From assembly GCF_900176415.1 (NCBI RefSeq), contig NZ_FWXO01000001.1, positions 1,506,459-1,570,458 on the forward strand: a stretch of DNA of 64,000 bases, given 5' to 3'. Each line of letters begins with the position of its first letter. The stretch's first letter is position 1. The DNA is from Cellulophaga tyrosinoxydans. Lineage in GTDB: Bacteria > Bacteroidota > Bacteroidia > Flavobacteriales > Flavobacteriaceae. Position numbers and translations under genes: made by a program. The notes beneath the pieces are model-generated. The model ran no database searches. It saw only the letters and a program-made list of their open reading frames with translations, and had not been told where the DNA came from. Shown piece after piece: positions 18,095 through 27,862 of the stretch.

Positions 18095-19071
18095 TAATCC
18101 AGAGATTGGTTTTCTTGACTTGCTGTTTTCAACATATTTTCGAATTCTTCGGCGGTTAAACTTCCATAATAGAAATTTATAGGGTTAATACGTTCGCCGT
18201 CTTTAAAAATTTCGTAGTGTAAATGCGGGGCCTCGGATCTTCCTGTGCTTCCAACAAATCCTATTAAATCGCCACGTTTAACCATTCGGCCAGCCGTAAC
18301 ATTGTATTTGCTTAAATGAGCATACAAGCTTACATAACCAAAACCATGGTCTATTCTAATATGATTACCATAACCAGAAGAATTACTATCGGCTCTAGTT
18401 ACTTTACCATCGCCAGTAGCATATATTGGGGTTCCCTTAGGAGAGGTAAAATCCATTCCCCAGTGCATTTTTCTAGCTTTTGTAAATGGGTCAGAACGCC
18501 AACCGTAACCAGAAGCCATTCGTGTAAGATCTTCATTGCTGATAGGCTGTATTGCCGGAATTGCTGCTAAAAGCTTTTCTTTTTCTGCTGCTAGTTTGGT
18601 AATTTCATCTAGTGATTTTGATTGTACTACCATTTCTTTCTGAATGATATCCATACGTTTGGTTGTGGCAATAATCATTTCAGAATTATTAAATCCTTCT
18701 AATGATTTATAACGGTTAACACCACCAAAACCAGCTTTTCGTTGTTCATTTGGAATTGGATTTGCTTCAAAATATAAACGGTAAATATTGTTATCTCGAT
18801 CTTCTATATTGGCTAATACTTGTTCTACTTGTTCCATTTTCTTATTTAACAACTCAAACTGCAACTCGTAATTACGCACATCGCGCTGTAACGATAGCTC
18901 TTTGGGAGTATTAATAAAACTGGTGTTTAAAAGTATAGTCAATCCTAATAATCCAAATAAAAATGAACCTAGTAAAAACAGACTTATATTTCTGTATTTT
19001 CTAGATTTTTTAGGTTCTATTTTGCGATACGAAAGCGTATCTGGATCGTAATAATATTTTACTTTAGACAT
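18094..19071 (-). CDS. M23 family metallopeptidase (LytM domain)
   Basis: This 325-residue protein has an N-terminal cytoplasmic tail and a transmembrane helix (about 28-50). A coiled-coil stretch (60-95) leads to a C-terminal LytM domain (about 195-300). The zinc ligands H203 and D207 (HWGMD) and H285 (HLHYE) and the catalytic H252 are all present, so it should be an active cell-wall endopeptidase anchored in the inner membrane. The YYYDPDTLSYRK start is typical of flavobacterial members. It heads the MerR-LemA-TPM run. Confidence 0.93.
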   Translation of the reverse strand: MSKVKYYYDPDTLSYRKIEPKKSRKYRNISLFLLGSFLFGLLGLTILLNTSFINTPKELSLQRDVRNYELQFELLNKKMEQVEQVLANIEDRDNNIYRLYFEANPIPNEQRKAGFGGVNRYKSLEGFNNSEMIIATTKRMDIIQKEMVVQSKSLDEITKLAAEKEKLLAAIPAIQPISNEDLTRMASGYGWRSDPFTKARKMHWGMDFTSPKGTPIYATGDGKVTRADSNSSGYGNHIRIDHGFGYVSLYAHLSKYNVTAGRMVKRGDLIGFVGSTGRSEAPHLHYEIFKDGERINPINFYYGSLTAEEFENMLKTASQENQSLD

Positions 19072-19116
19072 AAATGGATTTATCCTATTTTTGTGCTCTC
19101 AAATTAAGGTAACAAA

Positions 19117-19124
19117 CAAATATA
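19117..19124 (-). promoter_or_regulatory. Promoter -7 element of the M23-MerR-LemA operon
   Basis: On the minus strand TATATTTG matches TAnnTTTG, about 45 bases before the M23 start. A TTG is present but only 14 bases upstream of it, closer than usual, so the -33 part is uncertain. Confidence 0.45.
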
Positions 19125-19289
19125 AAAATAGTTTTGCACAAACCGTTAAATTTATCAAAAGCTTAAGTTTTTGTCCATAAAATGGTTCTTCTGTTAGACT
19201 AGAAAAAAAGTAAAATGTTACAATTTTTTGAAAACTTTAGATAAAGTAACTAATATTAGCTTGCATTTAAAAGCATTAAACAAATACAA

Positions 19290-21905
19290 ATGAAATCTCA
19301 AGAGATACGGTCAGAGTTTTTAGAATTTTTTAAAAAGAAACAGCATAAAATAGTCGCTTCGGCACCAATGGTTATTAAGGACGATCCTACCTTAATGTTT
19401 ACCAATGCTGGAATGAATCAGTTTAAAGAATTCTTTTTAGGTAATACAGAACCTAAATATGCCCGTATAGCCGATACACAAAAATGTTTACGCGTAAGTG
19501 GAAAGCATAATGATTTAGAGGAAGTTGGTAAAGATACGTACCACCATACCATGTTCGAAATGTTAGGAAATTGGAGCTTTGGTGATTACTTTAAAAAGGA
19601 AGCTATTGCTTGGGCTTGGGAGTTTTTAACTGAAGTTTGTGGTATTGATAGAGACACTTTGTATGTTACTGTTTTTGAAGGAAGCAATGATGCAGACAAT
19701 TTAGAAAAGGATGTCGAAGCACTAAATTTATGGAAAGAAATAGTGCCAGAAAGTCAAATTCTTTTCGGAAATAAGAAAGATAATTTTTGGGAAATGGGTG
19801 ATCAAGGCCCTTGTGGTCCTTGTTCCGAAATACATGTGGATATAAGGTCTGCGGCAGAAAAAGCAAAAATTTCAGGTGCCTCATTAGTAAATAATGACCA
19901 TCCACAAGTGGTAGAAATTTGGAACTTAGTTTTTATGCAATACAATCGTAAAGCTAATGGACAGTTAGAATCATTACCCGCTAAACATGTAGATACTGGA
20001 ATGGGGTTTGAACGCTTGTGTATGGTTATGCAAGGCGTACAATCTAATTATGACACCGATGTTTTTACCCCAATTATTCGTGAGATTGAAACGATTACGA
20101 ACAGTTCGTATGGTAAAGACGAGAAAGTTAATATTGCCATTCGCGTAATTGCAGACCACATTCGTGCCGTTTCTTTTTCTATAGCAGATGGGCAATTACC
20201 AAGTAATACGGGGGCTGGCTATGTTATTCGTAGAATTTTGCGTAGAGCTATTCGCTATGGTTTTACCTTTTTAGATACTAAAGAACCTTTTATGTTTCGC
20301 TTGGTAAATGTGCTTAGCGATACTATGGGTAAAGCGTTTCCAGAATTAAAAAGTCAAAAACAATTAATAGAGAATGTTATTAAAGAAGAAGAACACTCTT
20401 TCTTAAAAACATTAGATCAAGGGTTAGTTTTATTAGATACCATCATTTCTAACAATAAAGGAAACCAAATTGATGGTAGAAAGGCATTTGAATTATATGA
20501 TACGTATGGTTTTCCAATAGATTTAACGGCACTTATTTTACAAGAGCGCGGTTTAACATTAGATGAAAAGGGATTTGATGTTGCTATGCAGGAACAAAAA
20601 GATCGTTCACGATCGGCTTCAGAAATTTCAAAAGAAGATTGGACAGTATTATCTAAAGATTTAGAACAAGAATTTGTTGGTTATGATCTTTTAGAAACCA
20701 ACGTAAAATTGGTTAAGTATAGAAAAGTAACTTCAAAAAAAGATGGAGAACAATATCAATTGGTATTTAATTTAACTCCTTTTTATCCTGAAGGTGGTGG
20801 TCAAGTAGGAGATAAAGGTTATCTAGAAGCTGCAAATGGCGATGTTATTTACATTTTAGATACTAAAAAAGAGAATAACGAGATTATTCATTTTGCTAAG
20901 AATTTACCAAAAAACACAGCAGAAACTTTTAAAGCAGTTGTTGATGAAAAGCAACGTCGTAGAACAGAAGCGAACCATACAGCTACCCATTTATTGCACC
21001 AAGCATTAAGAGAAATATTAGGAACCCATGTAGAACAAAAAGGATCTGCAGTGCATTCTAAATATTTAAGATTTGATTTTTCTCACTTTTCTAAATTAAC
21101 AACAGACGAGCTGAAAGCTGTAGAGAATTTTGTAAATGCACGAATTGATGGAAACTTGCCATTAGAAGAAGGTAGAAATGTGCCTATGCAAAAAGCCATT
21201 GAGCAAGGAGCAATGGCATTATTTGGAGAAAAATATGGCGATGCGGTACGCACCATTCGTTTTGGACAATCTATAGAGTTATGTGGGGGAACCCATGTAA
21301 AAGCAACCGGAGATATTTGGCATTTTAAAATTAAATCTGAAGGTGCAGTTGCCTCAGGTATTCGCAGAATAGAAGCAATTACTTCAGATGCAGCAAAGGA
21401 GTTTTATTTTGAAAGTAATAAGACCTTATCTGAGGTGAAAGATTTATTGAATAATACGAACGATCCTGTTAAAATGGTGACGTCGTTGCAAGAGGAAAAC
21501 GCCAAACTTAAAAAAGAAATAGAATCTCTTTTAAGAGATAAAGCAAAAAATTTAATAGGCGACTTATTAAATGAAATTGAAACTATTAACGGAATAGATT
21601 TTCTTGCAAAAAAAGTAGATTTAGATGCTGCAGGCATTAAAGATTTATCTTTTGAAATGGGAAGCAATAAAGACAATTTATTCTTGTTGTTAGCAGCTGA
21701 AAATGAAGATAAGGCATTGTTATCTTGCTATATTTCTAAAGAATTAGTGGCTAATAAGGATTTAAGTGCGGTTACTGTAGTGCGTGAATTAGGAAAGCAC
21801 ATCCAGGGTGGTGGAGGTGGACAACCATTCTTTGCCACAGCGGGTGGTAAAAATCCTGGTGGAATAGCTGAAGCATTAAATAATGCAAAAAGTTACGTAG
21901 TATAA
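19290..21905 (+). CDS. alaS: Alanine--tRNA ligase
   Basis: This 871-residue enzyme is full length. The class II catalytic domain opens with [15 protein letters not shown] and [15 protein letters not shown]. The editing domain has HTATHLLH and CGGTH, which bind zinc and clear mischarged tRNA. The C-Ala domain ends with the [15 protein letters not shown] motif. It charges tRNA-Ala in the cytoplasm. It is divergent from the M23 peptidase, with a spacer of about 218 bases, and appears to be transcribed alone. Confidence 0.97.
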   Translation: MKSQEIRSEFLEFFKKKQHKIVASAPMVIKDDPTLMFTNAGMNQFKEFFLGNTEPKYARIADTQKCLRVSGKHNDLEEVGKDTYHHTMFEMLGNWSFGDYFKKEAIAWAWEFLTEVCGIDRDTLYVTVFEGSNDADNLEKDVEALNLWKEIVPESQILFGNKKDNFWEMGDQGPCGPCSEIHVDIRSAAEKAKISGASLVNNDHPQVVEIWNLVFMQYNRKANGQLESLPAKHVDTGMGFERLCMVMQGVQSNYDTDVFTPIIREIETITNSSYGKDEKVNIAIRVIADHIRAVSFSIADGQLPSNTGAGYVIRRILRRAIRYGFTFLDTKEPFMFRLVNVLSDTMGKAFPELKSQKQLIENVIKEEEHSFLKTLDQGLVLLDTIISNNKGNQIDGRKAFELYDTYGFPIDLTALILQERGLTLDEKGFDVAMQEQKDRSRSASEISKEDWTVLSKDLEQEFVGYDLLETNVKLVKYRKVTSKKDGEQYQLVFNLTPFYPEGGGQVGDKGYLEAANGDVIYILDTKKENNEIIHFAKNLPKNTAETFKAVVDEKQRRRTEANHTATHLLHQALREILGTHVEQKGSAVHSKYLRFDFSHFSKLTTDELKAVENFVNARIDGNLPLEEGRNVPMQKAIEQGAMALFGEKYGDAVRTIRFGQSIELCGGTHVKATGDIWHFKIKSEGAVASGIRRIEAITSDAAKEFYFESNKTLSEVKDLLNNTNDPVKMVTSLQEENAKLKKEIESLLRDKAKNLIGDLLNEIETINGIDFLAKKVDLDAAGIKDLSFEMGSNKDNLFLLLAAENEDKALLSCYISKELVANKDLSAVTVVRELGKHIQGGGGGQPFFATAGGKNPGGIAEALNNAKSYVV

Positions 21906-21964
21906 ACTGTGTTGCTTTTTTCTAAGGTAAAATTTCGGAATATCTGCTTTAGTGATTTTACTGA

Positions 21965-22075
21965 TTGAACTGAAGAAAAATTGTATTGAGAATCATAAAG
22001 ATTAATATGGTTCTCGATGCAATTGATATTTTATAATAATTTAAATATCAATCACTTGAACAGAATTTAGTTCAA
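21965..22075. repeat. Nested inverted repeats between alaS and the GSCFA gene
   Basis: TTGAACT (21965-21971) and AGTTCAA (22069-22075) could close a structure holding two inner hairpins: GAGAA...TTCTC, and a perfect 10-bp ATTGATATTT (22022-22031) with AAATATCAAT (22043-22052). The DNA is AT-rich, so part of this may be chance. It could be a 3' structure of alaS or a leader of the next gene. Confidence 0.4.
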
Positions 22076-22112
22076 AAATAAACATTATCAACTAATACCT
22101 AATACCGGAAAT

Positions 22113-23069
22113 TTGAAACTCCAAACACAAATTCCTTTAGCAAAAGCAAATAATCAAATTGACTATAATAGTCAGTTACTGCTGCTTGGGTCTTGTTTTG
22201 TAGAAAATATTGGAGACAAATTAGCGTATTATAAATTTCAAACGGTTCAAAATCCGTTTGGAATTTTGTTTCATCCCTTGGCCATTGAAAAGTTGGTTTC
22301 TAGAGCAATACATCAAACGGTATACACAGAAAAAGATGTGTTTTTTTTAAATGATAAATGGCAATGCTATGATGCGCATTCTGATTTATCTGCGGTATCA
22401 AAAGAGTTGTTGTTACAAAACTTAAATCCAGCTTTAGAAAAAACCAAAAAACAGCTTGAATGTGCGTCGCATATTGTAATTACTCTAGGCACTGCTTGGA
22501 TATATGAAATAAAAGAAATAGGGCAAGTAGTTGCGAACTGCCATAAAGTTCCTCAAAAGGAATTTGTTAAAAAATTACTTGGTATAGATCAGATTCAAAA
22601 TAGTCTGATGGCTACCATTGAGCATATTCAATCTATAAATAAAAATGCTCATTTTATTTTCACGGTTTCTCCTGTTCGTCATTTAAAAGATGGTTTTGTT
22701 GAAAATCAATTGAGTAAATCGCATTTAATCACGGCTTTACAACATATTGTAGATATTTCGTCTTTGTCGAAAAAGGAGTGCTATTTTCCGAGCTATGAAA
22801 TCATGATGGACGAACTTCGCGATTATAGGTTTTATGCGGAAGATTTGGTGCACCCAAATACAACTGCTATTCAATATATTTGGGAAAAATTTGTTGATGT
22901 TTGGATTAGCGGAAAAGCAATTCCTACTATGGCTAATGTTGAAGCAATTCAAAAGGCATTGGCGCATAAACCTTTTAATCCTGATGCTGAAAATCATCAA
23001 AAATTTTTAAAAACCCTTGAGGAAAAAATTCATTCGCTTCAAAAAACTTTTCCTTTTATAAAATTTTAA
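22113..23069 (+). CDS. GSCFA domain protein
   Basis: This 318-residue protein appears to start at TTG; no ATG lies in a better place. The naming motif LLGSCFVENIGD is at residues 24-35, and the C-terminal half contains DLVHPNTTAIQYIWEKF, an SGNH-hydrolase-like Asp-x-x-His block. GSCFA proteins are related to SGNH/GDSL esterases, so a hydrolase acting on an ester or acetyl group is likely, but no substrate is known. There is no signal peptide, so it is expected in the cytoplasm. Confidence 0.88.
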   Translation: MKLQTQIPLAKANNQIDYNSQLLLLGSCFVENIGDKLAYYKFQTVQNPFGILFHPLAIEKLVSRAIHQTVYTEKDVFFLNDKWQCYDAHSDLSAVSKELLLQNLNPALEKTKKQLECASHIVITLGTAWIYEIKEIGQVVANCHKVPQKEFVKKLLGIDQIQNSLMATIEHIQSINKNAHFIFTVSPVRHLKDGFVENQLSKSHLITALQHIVDISSLSKKECYFPSYEIMMDELRDYRFYAEDLVHPNTTAIQYIWEKFVDVWISGKAIPTMANVEAIQKALAHKPFNPDAENHQKFLKTLEEKIHSLQKTFPFIKF

Positions 23070-23150
23070 TCAAAATAGGGCAATTGCCTTATTTACTGGC
23101 ATGTAGTTTTTATAGAGTTTTGGTATAAATCAATTTAAACCTAAAATTTT

Positions 23151-24203
23151 ATGAAAACAAAACTTCAATTTTTACTATTCGCAGCATTTCTTTTTTCGTT
23201 GACCACTACTCAAGCGCAGACGCTAGGTGAGTTTAAACCACTTGACGGGGGTTATAAAGCAAAGAACGTAACAGACGGTTCAAAGAAAATGTATGTTGCT
23301 AGTTTTACCATTAATTTTGAAATTTATAAAGAGGCAGTAGATGAAAAAAAAGCAGGTGGTTTTGGTAGAACTGTTAAAAATGCAGCCAAAGCCAAAGCAG
23401 CAGTAGGTTTATTAACTTTAGATAAAGAGGCAATCCAAGCCAAAGCAGATCAACTATACTCCGAATTTATAGCAGATTTTAAAAATAAAGGATACGAAAT
23501 TATTTCATCAGAAGAAGCAGGAAAAACTGATACATATAAAGGTTGGGAAAAGGCTGTTGGCCCTGCTATTTACGAAACAGACATGACAGGTATTATTGCT
23601 GTAATTCCTACAGGATATGCATACTACTATAAAGATAGAAATGCTTTCTCTTCTAAACTAGGCGGATTTGATAAAACTGCACAGAACTTATCGCAAGATT
23701 TAGACGATGCATTAATAGCAGATGCCTCTTTATTGTATATTTTTTCAGCGGAAGGGAATGATTGGAATATTGGAAACCAAGCGAAAGTAAAACTCTTTGT
23801 TAATTACAGATTGGCCAATTTGTACACGATTACCGATGAAAAAACATCTTCAGGTATTACGAGTATGTTTGACAAATCTAAACAAGCCGTTGGCCTTTCT
23901 AGTTATGTGAATTTTACTCGTGGAAAACTAAAAATAGGAGGTAGTCCAGAATCAATATATTCTGGAGGAATAAAATCTGATTTAGAAATAGAGGGCGTGT
24001 TAGAAAAAGATAAGATAACGGCGTATTCTACACAAACTCAAGCTACGGCTACGTTATTAAATCCTATTGTTTCTATTAGAGGCGATAATTATAGTGAAAC
24101 TACTAAATGGTTAGAGCCAGACGGTAAAAAGTATGCGGAAGGTATGTATTTAGCGGGTAGAAAATTCTTAGAATACCATACAAGTAATGTTTTAGGTAAA
24201 TAA
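23151..24203 (+). CDS. Secreted protein, unknown function
   Basis: This 350-residue protein has a signal peptide ending near residue 22 (TTTQAQ). The mature part mixes helices and strands, with an alanine/lysine-rich helix (about 80-105) and a C-terminal GKKYAEGMYLAGRKFLEYH. No catalytic motif or lipobox is seen and I do not recognise the family. It is monocistronic, closed by a strong terminator. A periplasmic location is the simplest reading. Confidence 0.75.
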   Translation: MKTKLQFLLFAAFLFSLTTTQAQTLGEFKPLDGGYKAKNVTDGSKKMYVASFTINFEIYKEAVDEKKAGGFGRTVKNAAKAKAAVGLLTLDKEAIQAKADQLYSEFIADFKNKGYEIISSEEAGKTDTYKGWEKAVGPAIYETDMTGIIAVIPTGYAYYYKDRNAFSSKLGGFDKTAQNLSQDLDDALIADASLLYIFSAEGNDWNIGNQAKVKLFVNYRLANLYTITDEKTSSGITSMFDKSKQAVGLSSYVNFTRGKLKIGGSPESIYSGGIKSDLEIEGVLEKDKITAYSTQTQATATLLNPIVSIRGDNYSETTKWLEPDGKKYAEGMYLAGRKFLEYHTSNVLGK

Positions 24204-24221
24204 TTGCGGATCTAAATAATG

Positions 24222-24262
24222 TAAAATGTCGAAGTGATTGAATACACTTCGACATTTTATTA
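24222..24262 (+). terminator. Intrinsic terminator
   Basis: A perfect 15-bp inverted repeat (TAAAATGTCGAAGTG and its complement) with an eight-base loop follows the secreted-protein gene by about 20 bases and is followed by AT-rich sequence. Confidence 0.8.
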
Positions 24263-24287
24263 TAAATAATTTTTAAAGAATTATAGT

Positions 24288-24524
24288 ATGGAGGGCACTA
24301 CTGTTATTTTTTTTATTACGGTTTTATTGGCGCTTTTTATACGTTTTATATTTGTTCTTGAATCCCTAAAAATTAAACGTAGCCATCAGAAAATTGTAAA
24401 GGAATACGCGCTACATTTAAATACTCATCATCTTAAAGCTAAAAAACGAATAGCGAAATTGACTGTTTACGATTTTCAAAAGTATAATTTAAATGATGCC
24501 TTAAATATTCAAAATTTCGAGTAA
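24288..24524 (+). CDS. Small membrane protein preceding a histidine kinase
   Basis: This 78-residue protein has one N-terminal membrane segment (about 4-26, VIFFITVLLALFIRFIFVL). The positively charged, helical cytoplasmic tail contains KIKRSHQK and KAKKRIAK. It ends 13 bases before the kinase gene and should be on the same transcript. No family is recognised. A role as an accessory to the kinase is possible but only suggested by position. Confidence 0.6.
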   Translation: MEGTTVIFFITVLLALFIRFIFVLESLKIKRSHQKIVKEYALHLNTHHLKAKKRIAKLTVYDFQKYNLNDALNIQNFE

Positions 24525-24537
24525 ATTAGATATATTA

Positions 24538-26538
24538 ATGCATACTAACGCAATGCCAAAAAAATACGCTCTCCTCCCGATTTTTCTTTTTTTTGCATTC
24601 TCACTTTGTGGTCAAGCGACTTCATTGGATAGTTTGATTACAGTTTCAAAACAACAAAAAGGAGAAGCACTTGTCTTAACCTTAAACGAAATATCGTGGC
24701 AATACAGAAATATACAAGTAGACAGTGCCTTATGGTATGCCAAAAAGGCTTTTAAAGTTGCTGAATTGCTTGGGGATGAAAAGTTAAATGCTGCAGCTTT
24801 TAATAGCATGGCAAGTGCTTTTCAAGCCAATGCTGTTTATGACAGTGCTATGTATTATCACAAAAAAAGCCTGAAAATAAATAAAGGTATTGGCGATAGT
24901 ATTGCCATTGGAAATACCTTAAATAATTTAGGAATTATTAATGATGAATTAGGCAATTTCGAGGCTTCTTTAGAAAATTATTTTAAAGCTTTACGTATTT
25001 ACGAGAATAATGGGAATGATCAGAAATTAGTACCAATGGTACTAAGCAACATTGGTATTGTTTATAAAAAGCAAGAAGATTATGATAAAGTCTTACACTA
25101 TTATCAGCAAGCTTTAGCTATTTATAAAAACAGTAATAATGTATTTGGTATTACCGTAACCACAGGGAATATTGGATCGGTTTATTTGCGATTGAAAAAA
25201 TTTCAAGAGGCAATAACCTATGCTGAAAATGCTGCTCAAGGGTATCAGGAATTAGGATATACACGATATGTTCCTTATATGCTAAATAATATTGCGGTTG
25301 CGCAAGATAGTCTTGGGCATTTTGAGAAGGCCGAAAAATCTTATGAAAAAGCTATAGAACTCTTTATTAATGATGGTAATGATTATGAATTGGCAAATAC
25401 CAGAATTGGATATGCTAAGAATCAATCAAATTTTAAACGCTATACTAAGGCTATAAGCGAATTGCAATTGGCACTTATTACCATCCAAGAAAAGGATTTT
25501 AAAGAATTTGAAATAAATGCACTCAAGCTTCTTTCAGAAATATATTTTAAAGAAGGCAATTTTGAAATAGCCTACACCACCCAACAAGAATATATAGAAA
25601 AAAAAGAAGCCTTATTTCAAATTGAGAAAACTAAATCCATTCTAGAATTAGAATCTAAATATCAATCAGCGAAGAAAGAAAAGGAACTTTCAGTTCAAAA
25701 GGCTAAGCTTGCTGAAAATCAATTAGAACTAAACAAGAAAAATTACATTATTTATAGCGTTTTAGGTCTTGCTTTTTTATTAGGATTAATAGGGTATTTG
25801 TTAAACGGACGACAAAAGCTTAAAAATAAACAATTGGTAAAGGAGGGAGAGTTAAAAACAGCTTTGGTGCAGATTGAAACTCAAAATCGATTACAAGAAC
25901 AACGACTTCGTATTTCAAGAGATTTACACGATAATATCGGCAGTCAACTAACTTTTATAATTTCTACTATAGATACGTTACGCTATGGCCTAAAATCGGG
26001 AGAATCCGTGATAAAGGATAAATTAGGTGATTTAGGGGTTTTTACAAAAACAACTATAAATGAATTGCGCGATACTATTTGGGCTATGAATAAAGAAAGT
26101 ATCACTTTTGAAGATCTTCAAAATAGAATAAACAACTTTATCATGACCGCTAATAAGGTTTCAGAGAAAATTAAATTTGATTTTGATGTTGATTCCGAGA
26201 TAGAATCCAACTATACTTTTACAGCTATTGAAGGAATAAATTTGTACAGAGTTATTCAAGAATCGGTGAATAATGCATTAAAATATGCTTTTATAAATAG
26301 CCATAACAAAACAGATAAAATAGAAGTAAGCATCAACAAATCTATAGATTATTTTCATGTAGAAATTACAGATAATGGAGGCGGATTTAACCCAGCTAAA
26401 ATGGCCATTGGTAATGGAATGGCCAATATAAAAAAGCGGGTAGAAGATATGAATGGGGTTTTGAATTTAAAATCTCAAATAGGACACGGAACCTCTGTGG
26501 AATTTAAAATACCTGTTAATCAAGATTATGAAAACTAA
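24538..26538 (+). CDS. Sensor histidine kinase with periplasmic TPR domain
   Basis: This 666-residue protein has an N-terminal signal segment; ATG 24553 would give a cleaner signal peptide. About six or seven tetratricopeptide repeats (roughly 60-330) and a coiled coil follow. After one transmembrane helix (about 402-421) comes a HisKA_3 dimerisation domain with H464 in RISRDLHDNIGSQ. The C-terminal ATPase domain has VIQESVNNALKYA and DNGGGFN. This is the NarL-type kinase architecture common in Bacteroidota. The response regulator gene overlaps its end by 11 bases. The signal sensed is unknown. Confidence 0.93.
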   Translation: MHTNAMPKKYALLPIFLFFAFSLCGQATSLDSLITVSKQQKGEALVLTLNEISWQYRNIQVDSALWYAKKAFKVAELLGDEKLNAAAFNSMASAFQANAVYDSAMYYHKKSLKINKGIGDSIAIGNTLNNLGIINDELGNFEASLENYFKALRIYENNGNDQKLVPMVLSNIGIVYKKQEDYDKVLHYYQQALAIYKNSNNVFGITVTTGNIGSVYLRLKKFQEAITYAENAAQGYQELGYTRYVPYMLNNIAVAQDSLGHFEKAEKSYEKAIELFINDGNDYELANTRIGYAKNQSNFKRYTKAISELQLALITIQEKDFKEFEINALKLLSEIYFKEGNFEIAYTTQQEYIEKKEALFQIEKTKSILELESKYQSAKKEKELSVQKAKLAENQLELNKKNYIIYSVLGLAFLLGLIGYLLNGRQKLKNKQLVKEGELKTALVQIETQNRLQEQRLRISRDLHDNIGSQLTFIISTIDTLRYGLKSGESVIKDKLGDLGVFTKTTINELRDTIWAMNKESITFEDLQNRINNFIMTANKVSEKIKFDFDVDSEIESNYTFTAIEGINLYRVIQESVNNALKYAFINSHNKTDKIEVSINKSIDYFHVEITDNGGGFNPAKMAIGNGMANIKKRVEDMNGVLNLKSQIGHGTSVEFKIPVNQDYEN

Positions 26539-27178
26539 GATAGCCATAGTCGAGGATAATTCCTTTTTATTGAGAGCCGTAGAAGAAAAGCTAGGTTTTT
26601 TTAATGATATTGTTATTAAATGGAAGGCCGTAAACGGAAAAGAATGTTTGGAGAAAATTAATGAGGATCATCTTATAGATTTAGTCTTGATGGATATAGA
26701 AATGCCATTTTTAAATGGTGTGGACGCTACAGAAAAGATAAAGAAAAAATATCCTCAGATAAAGATTGTGATTTTAACGGTTTTTGATAATGACGAGAAT
26801 ATTTTTAATGCAATTAAGGCAGGTGCTGATGGTTATTTATTGAAAGATGTAGATCCAGAAAATCTTTATAAAGGGATTATTGACACAATGAACGGAGGGG
26901 CAGCAATGACCCCATCTATAGCATTAAGAACCCTTAAACTTCTTCGCAATCCAATAGATTTAAAAAGTATTGCAGAACAAGAGCAAGTATCCTTAACCAA
27001 TAGAGAGGCAGAGGTTTTAGAACAATTAAGTAATGGACTTAGCTATACAAAAATAGCAGATAACTTGTTTTTATCACCAAGTACCGTTCGCAAGCATATT
27101 GAAAATATTTACGCAAAACTACAAGTGCACAGCAAATTAGAAGCCATACAAAAGGCTAAAAGAATCAATTTAATTTGA
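26528..27178 (+). CDS. LuxR/NarL-type response regulator
   Basis: This 216-residue protein has a receiver domain with the phosphoacceptor D56 (LVLMDIEMP) and the conserved lysine in GYLLKD. A C-terminal LuxR-type helix-turn-helix begins LTNREAEVLEQLSNG and has SPSTVRKHIENIYAKL as the recognition part. It overlaps the TPR kinase, so the two form a cognate pair. Its regulon is not evident; the DUF4230 gene just downstream has its own possible promoter and may be a target. Confidence 0.95.
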   Translation: MKTKIAIVEDNSFLLRAVEEKLGFFNDIVIKWKAVNGKECLEKINEDHLIDLVLMDIEMPFLNGVDATEKIKKKYPQIKIVILTVFDNDENIFNAIKAGADGYLLKDVDPENLYKGIIDTMNGGAAMTPSIALRTLKLLRNPIDLKSIAEQEQVSLTNREAEVLEQLSNGLSYTKIADNLFLSPSTVRKHIENIYAKLQVHSKLEAIQKAKRINLI

Positions 27179-27188
27179 TAAAAAACAA

Positions 27189-27196
27189 TACTTTTG
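27189..27196 (+). promoter_or_regulatory. Promoter -7 element before the DUF4230 gene
   Basis: TACTTTTG matches TAnnTTTG and lies 43 bases before the ATG at 27240. No -33 triplet is seen at the right distance, so an activator might be needed, or the match may be chance. Confidence 0.35.
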
Positions 27197-27239
27197 GTTA
27201 AGCTATTTTCATTTAGAAAATGCTTTGAAAATTAGTCGC

Positions 27240-27851
27240 ATGAAAAACATCCTCATTGGTGCTGTAATTACATTGGCACTTGTTTTTATCTTTCGTTCTT
27301 GTTCAGATAGTTCAAAAGATAAGTCAATACTAAAAGAAAACTCTATGCTAATACAGCAGCAAATAGAGAACGTTTCAAAATTAATAGTAACTGAAGGGCA
27401 TTTTTCCGAAGTATATAATTACAAAGATTCGCAACAATTTTTCGGACCACTTTTTACGGCTGATAAAAAGGCCTTAGTGGTGGTAAATGCAGATGTTACC
27501 ATAGCCTATGACCTTAGTAAAATTGATTTTAAGATTGATGAAAAAAGCAAAACCTTAATCATAAAAAGTATTCCAGAGCCAGAAATAAAACTGAATCCTG
27601 ATTATGAATATTACGATATAACTTCGGATTATTTTAATGAGTTTACAGCGGATGATTATAATAAGATAAAAAGGAATGTTCGAGCATCATTACTAAAGAA
27701 AGTAGAGGGTTCTACATTAAAAAGTAATGCAGAGAATCGTCTTTTAAGCGAATTATCTAAATTTTACATTCTAACCAATTCTATGGGTTGGACATTAGAA
27801 TATAAGGGTGAAGCGGTAAAAGAAAATTTACCGCAATTAATTAAAGGATAA
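27240..27851 (+). CDS. DUF4230 domain protein
   Basis: From ATG 27240 the protein is 203 residues; an in-frame TTG 15 bases upstream is less likely. It has one N-terminal membrane anchor (about 4-20, LIGAVITLALVFIF). A periplasmic domain follows with the family features VTEGHFSEVYNYKDS and KKALVVVNADVTIAYDLSKI. DUF4230 proteins are widespread membrane-anchored proteins without a known function. The gene follows the two-component pair by about 60 bases. Confidence 0.85.
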   Translation: MKNILIGAVITLALVFIFRSCSDSSKDKSILKENSMLIQQQIENVSKLIVTEGHFSEVYNYKDSQQFFGPLFTADKKALVVVNADVTIAYDLSKIDFKIDEKSKTLIIKSIPEPEIKLNPDYEYYDITSDYFNEFTADDYNKIKRNVRASLLKKVEGSTLKSNAENRLLSELSKFYILTNSMGWTLEYKGEAVKENLPQLIKG

Positions 27852-27862
27852 ACATTAAAAAA

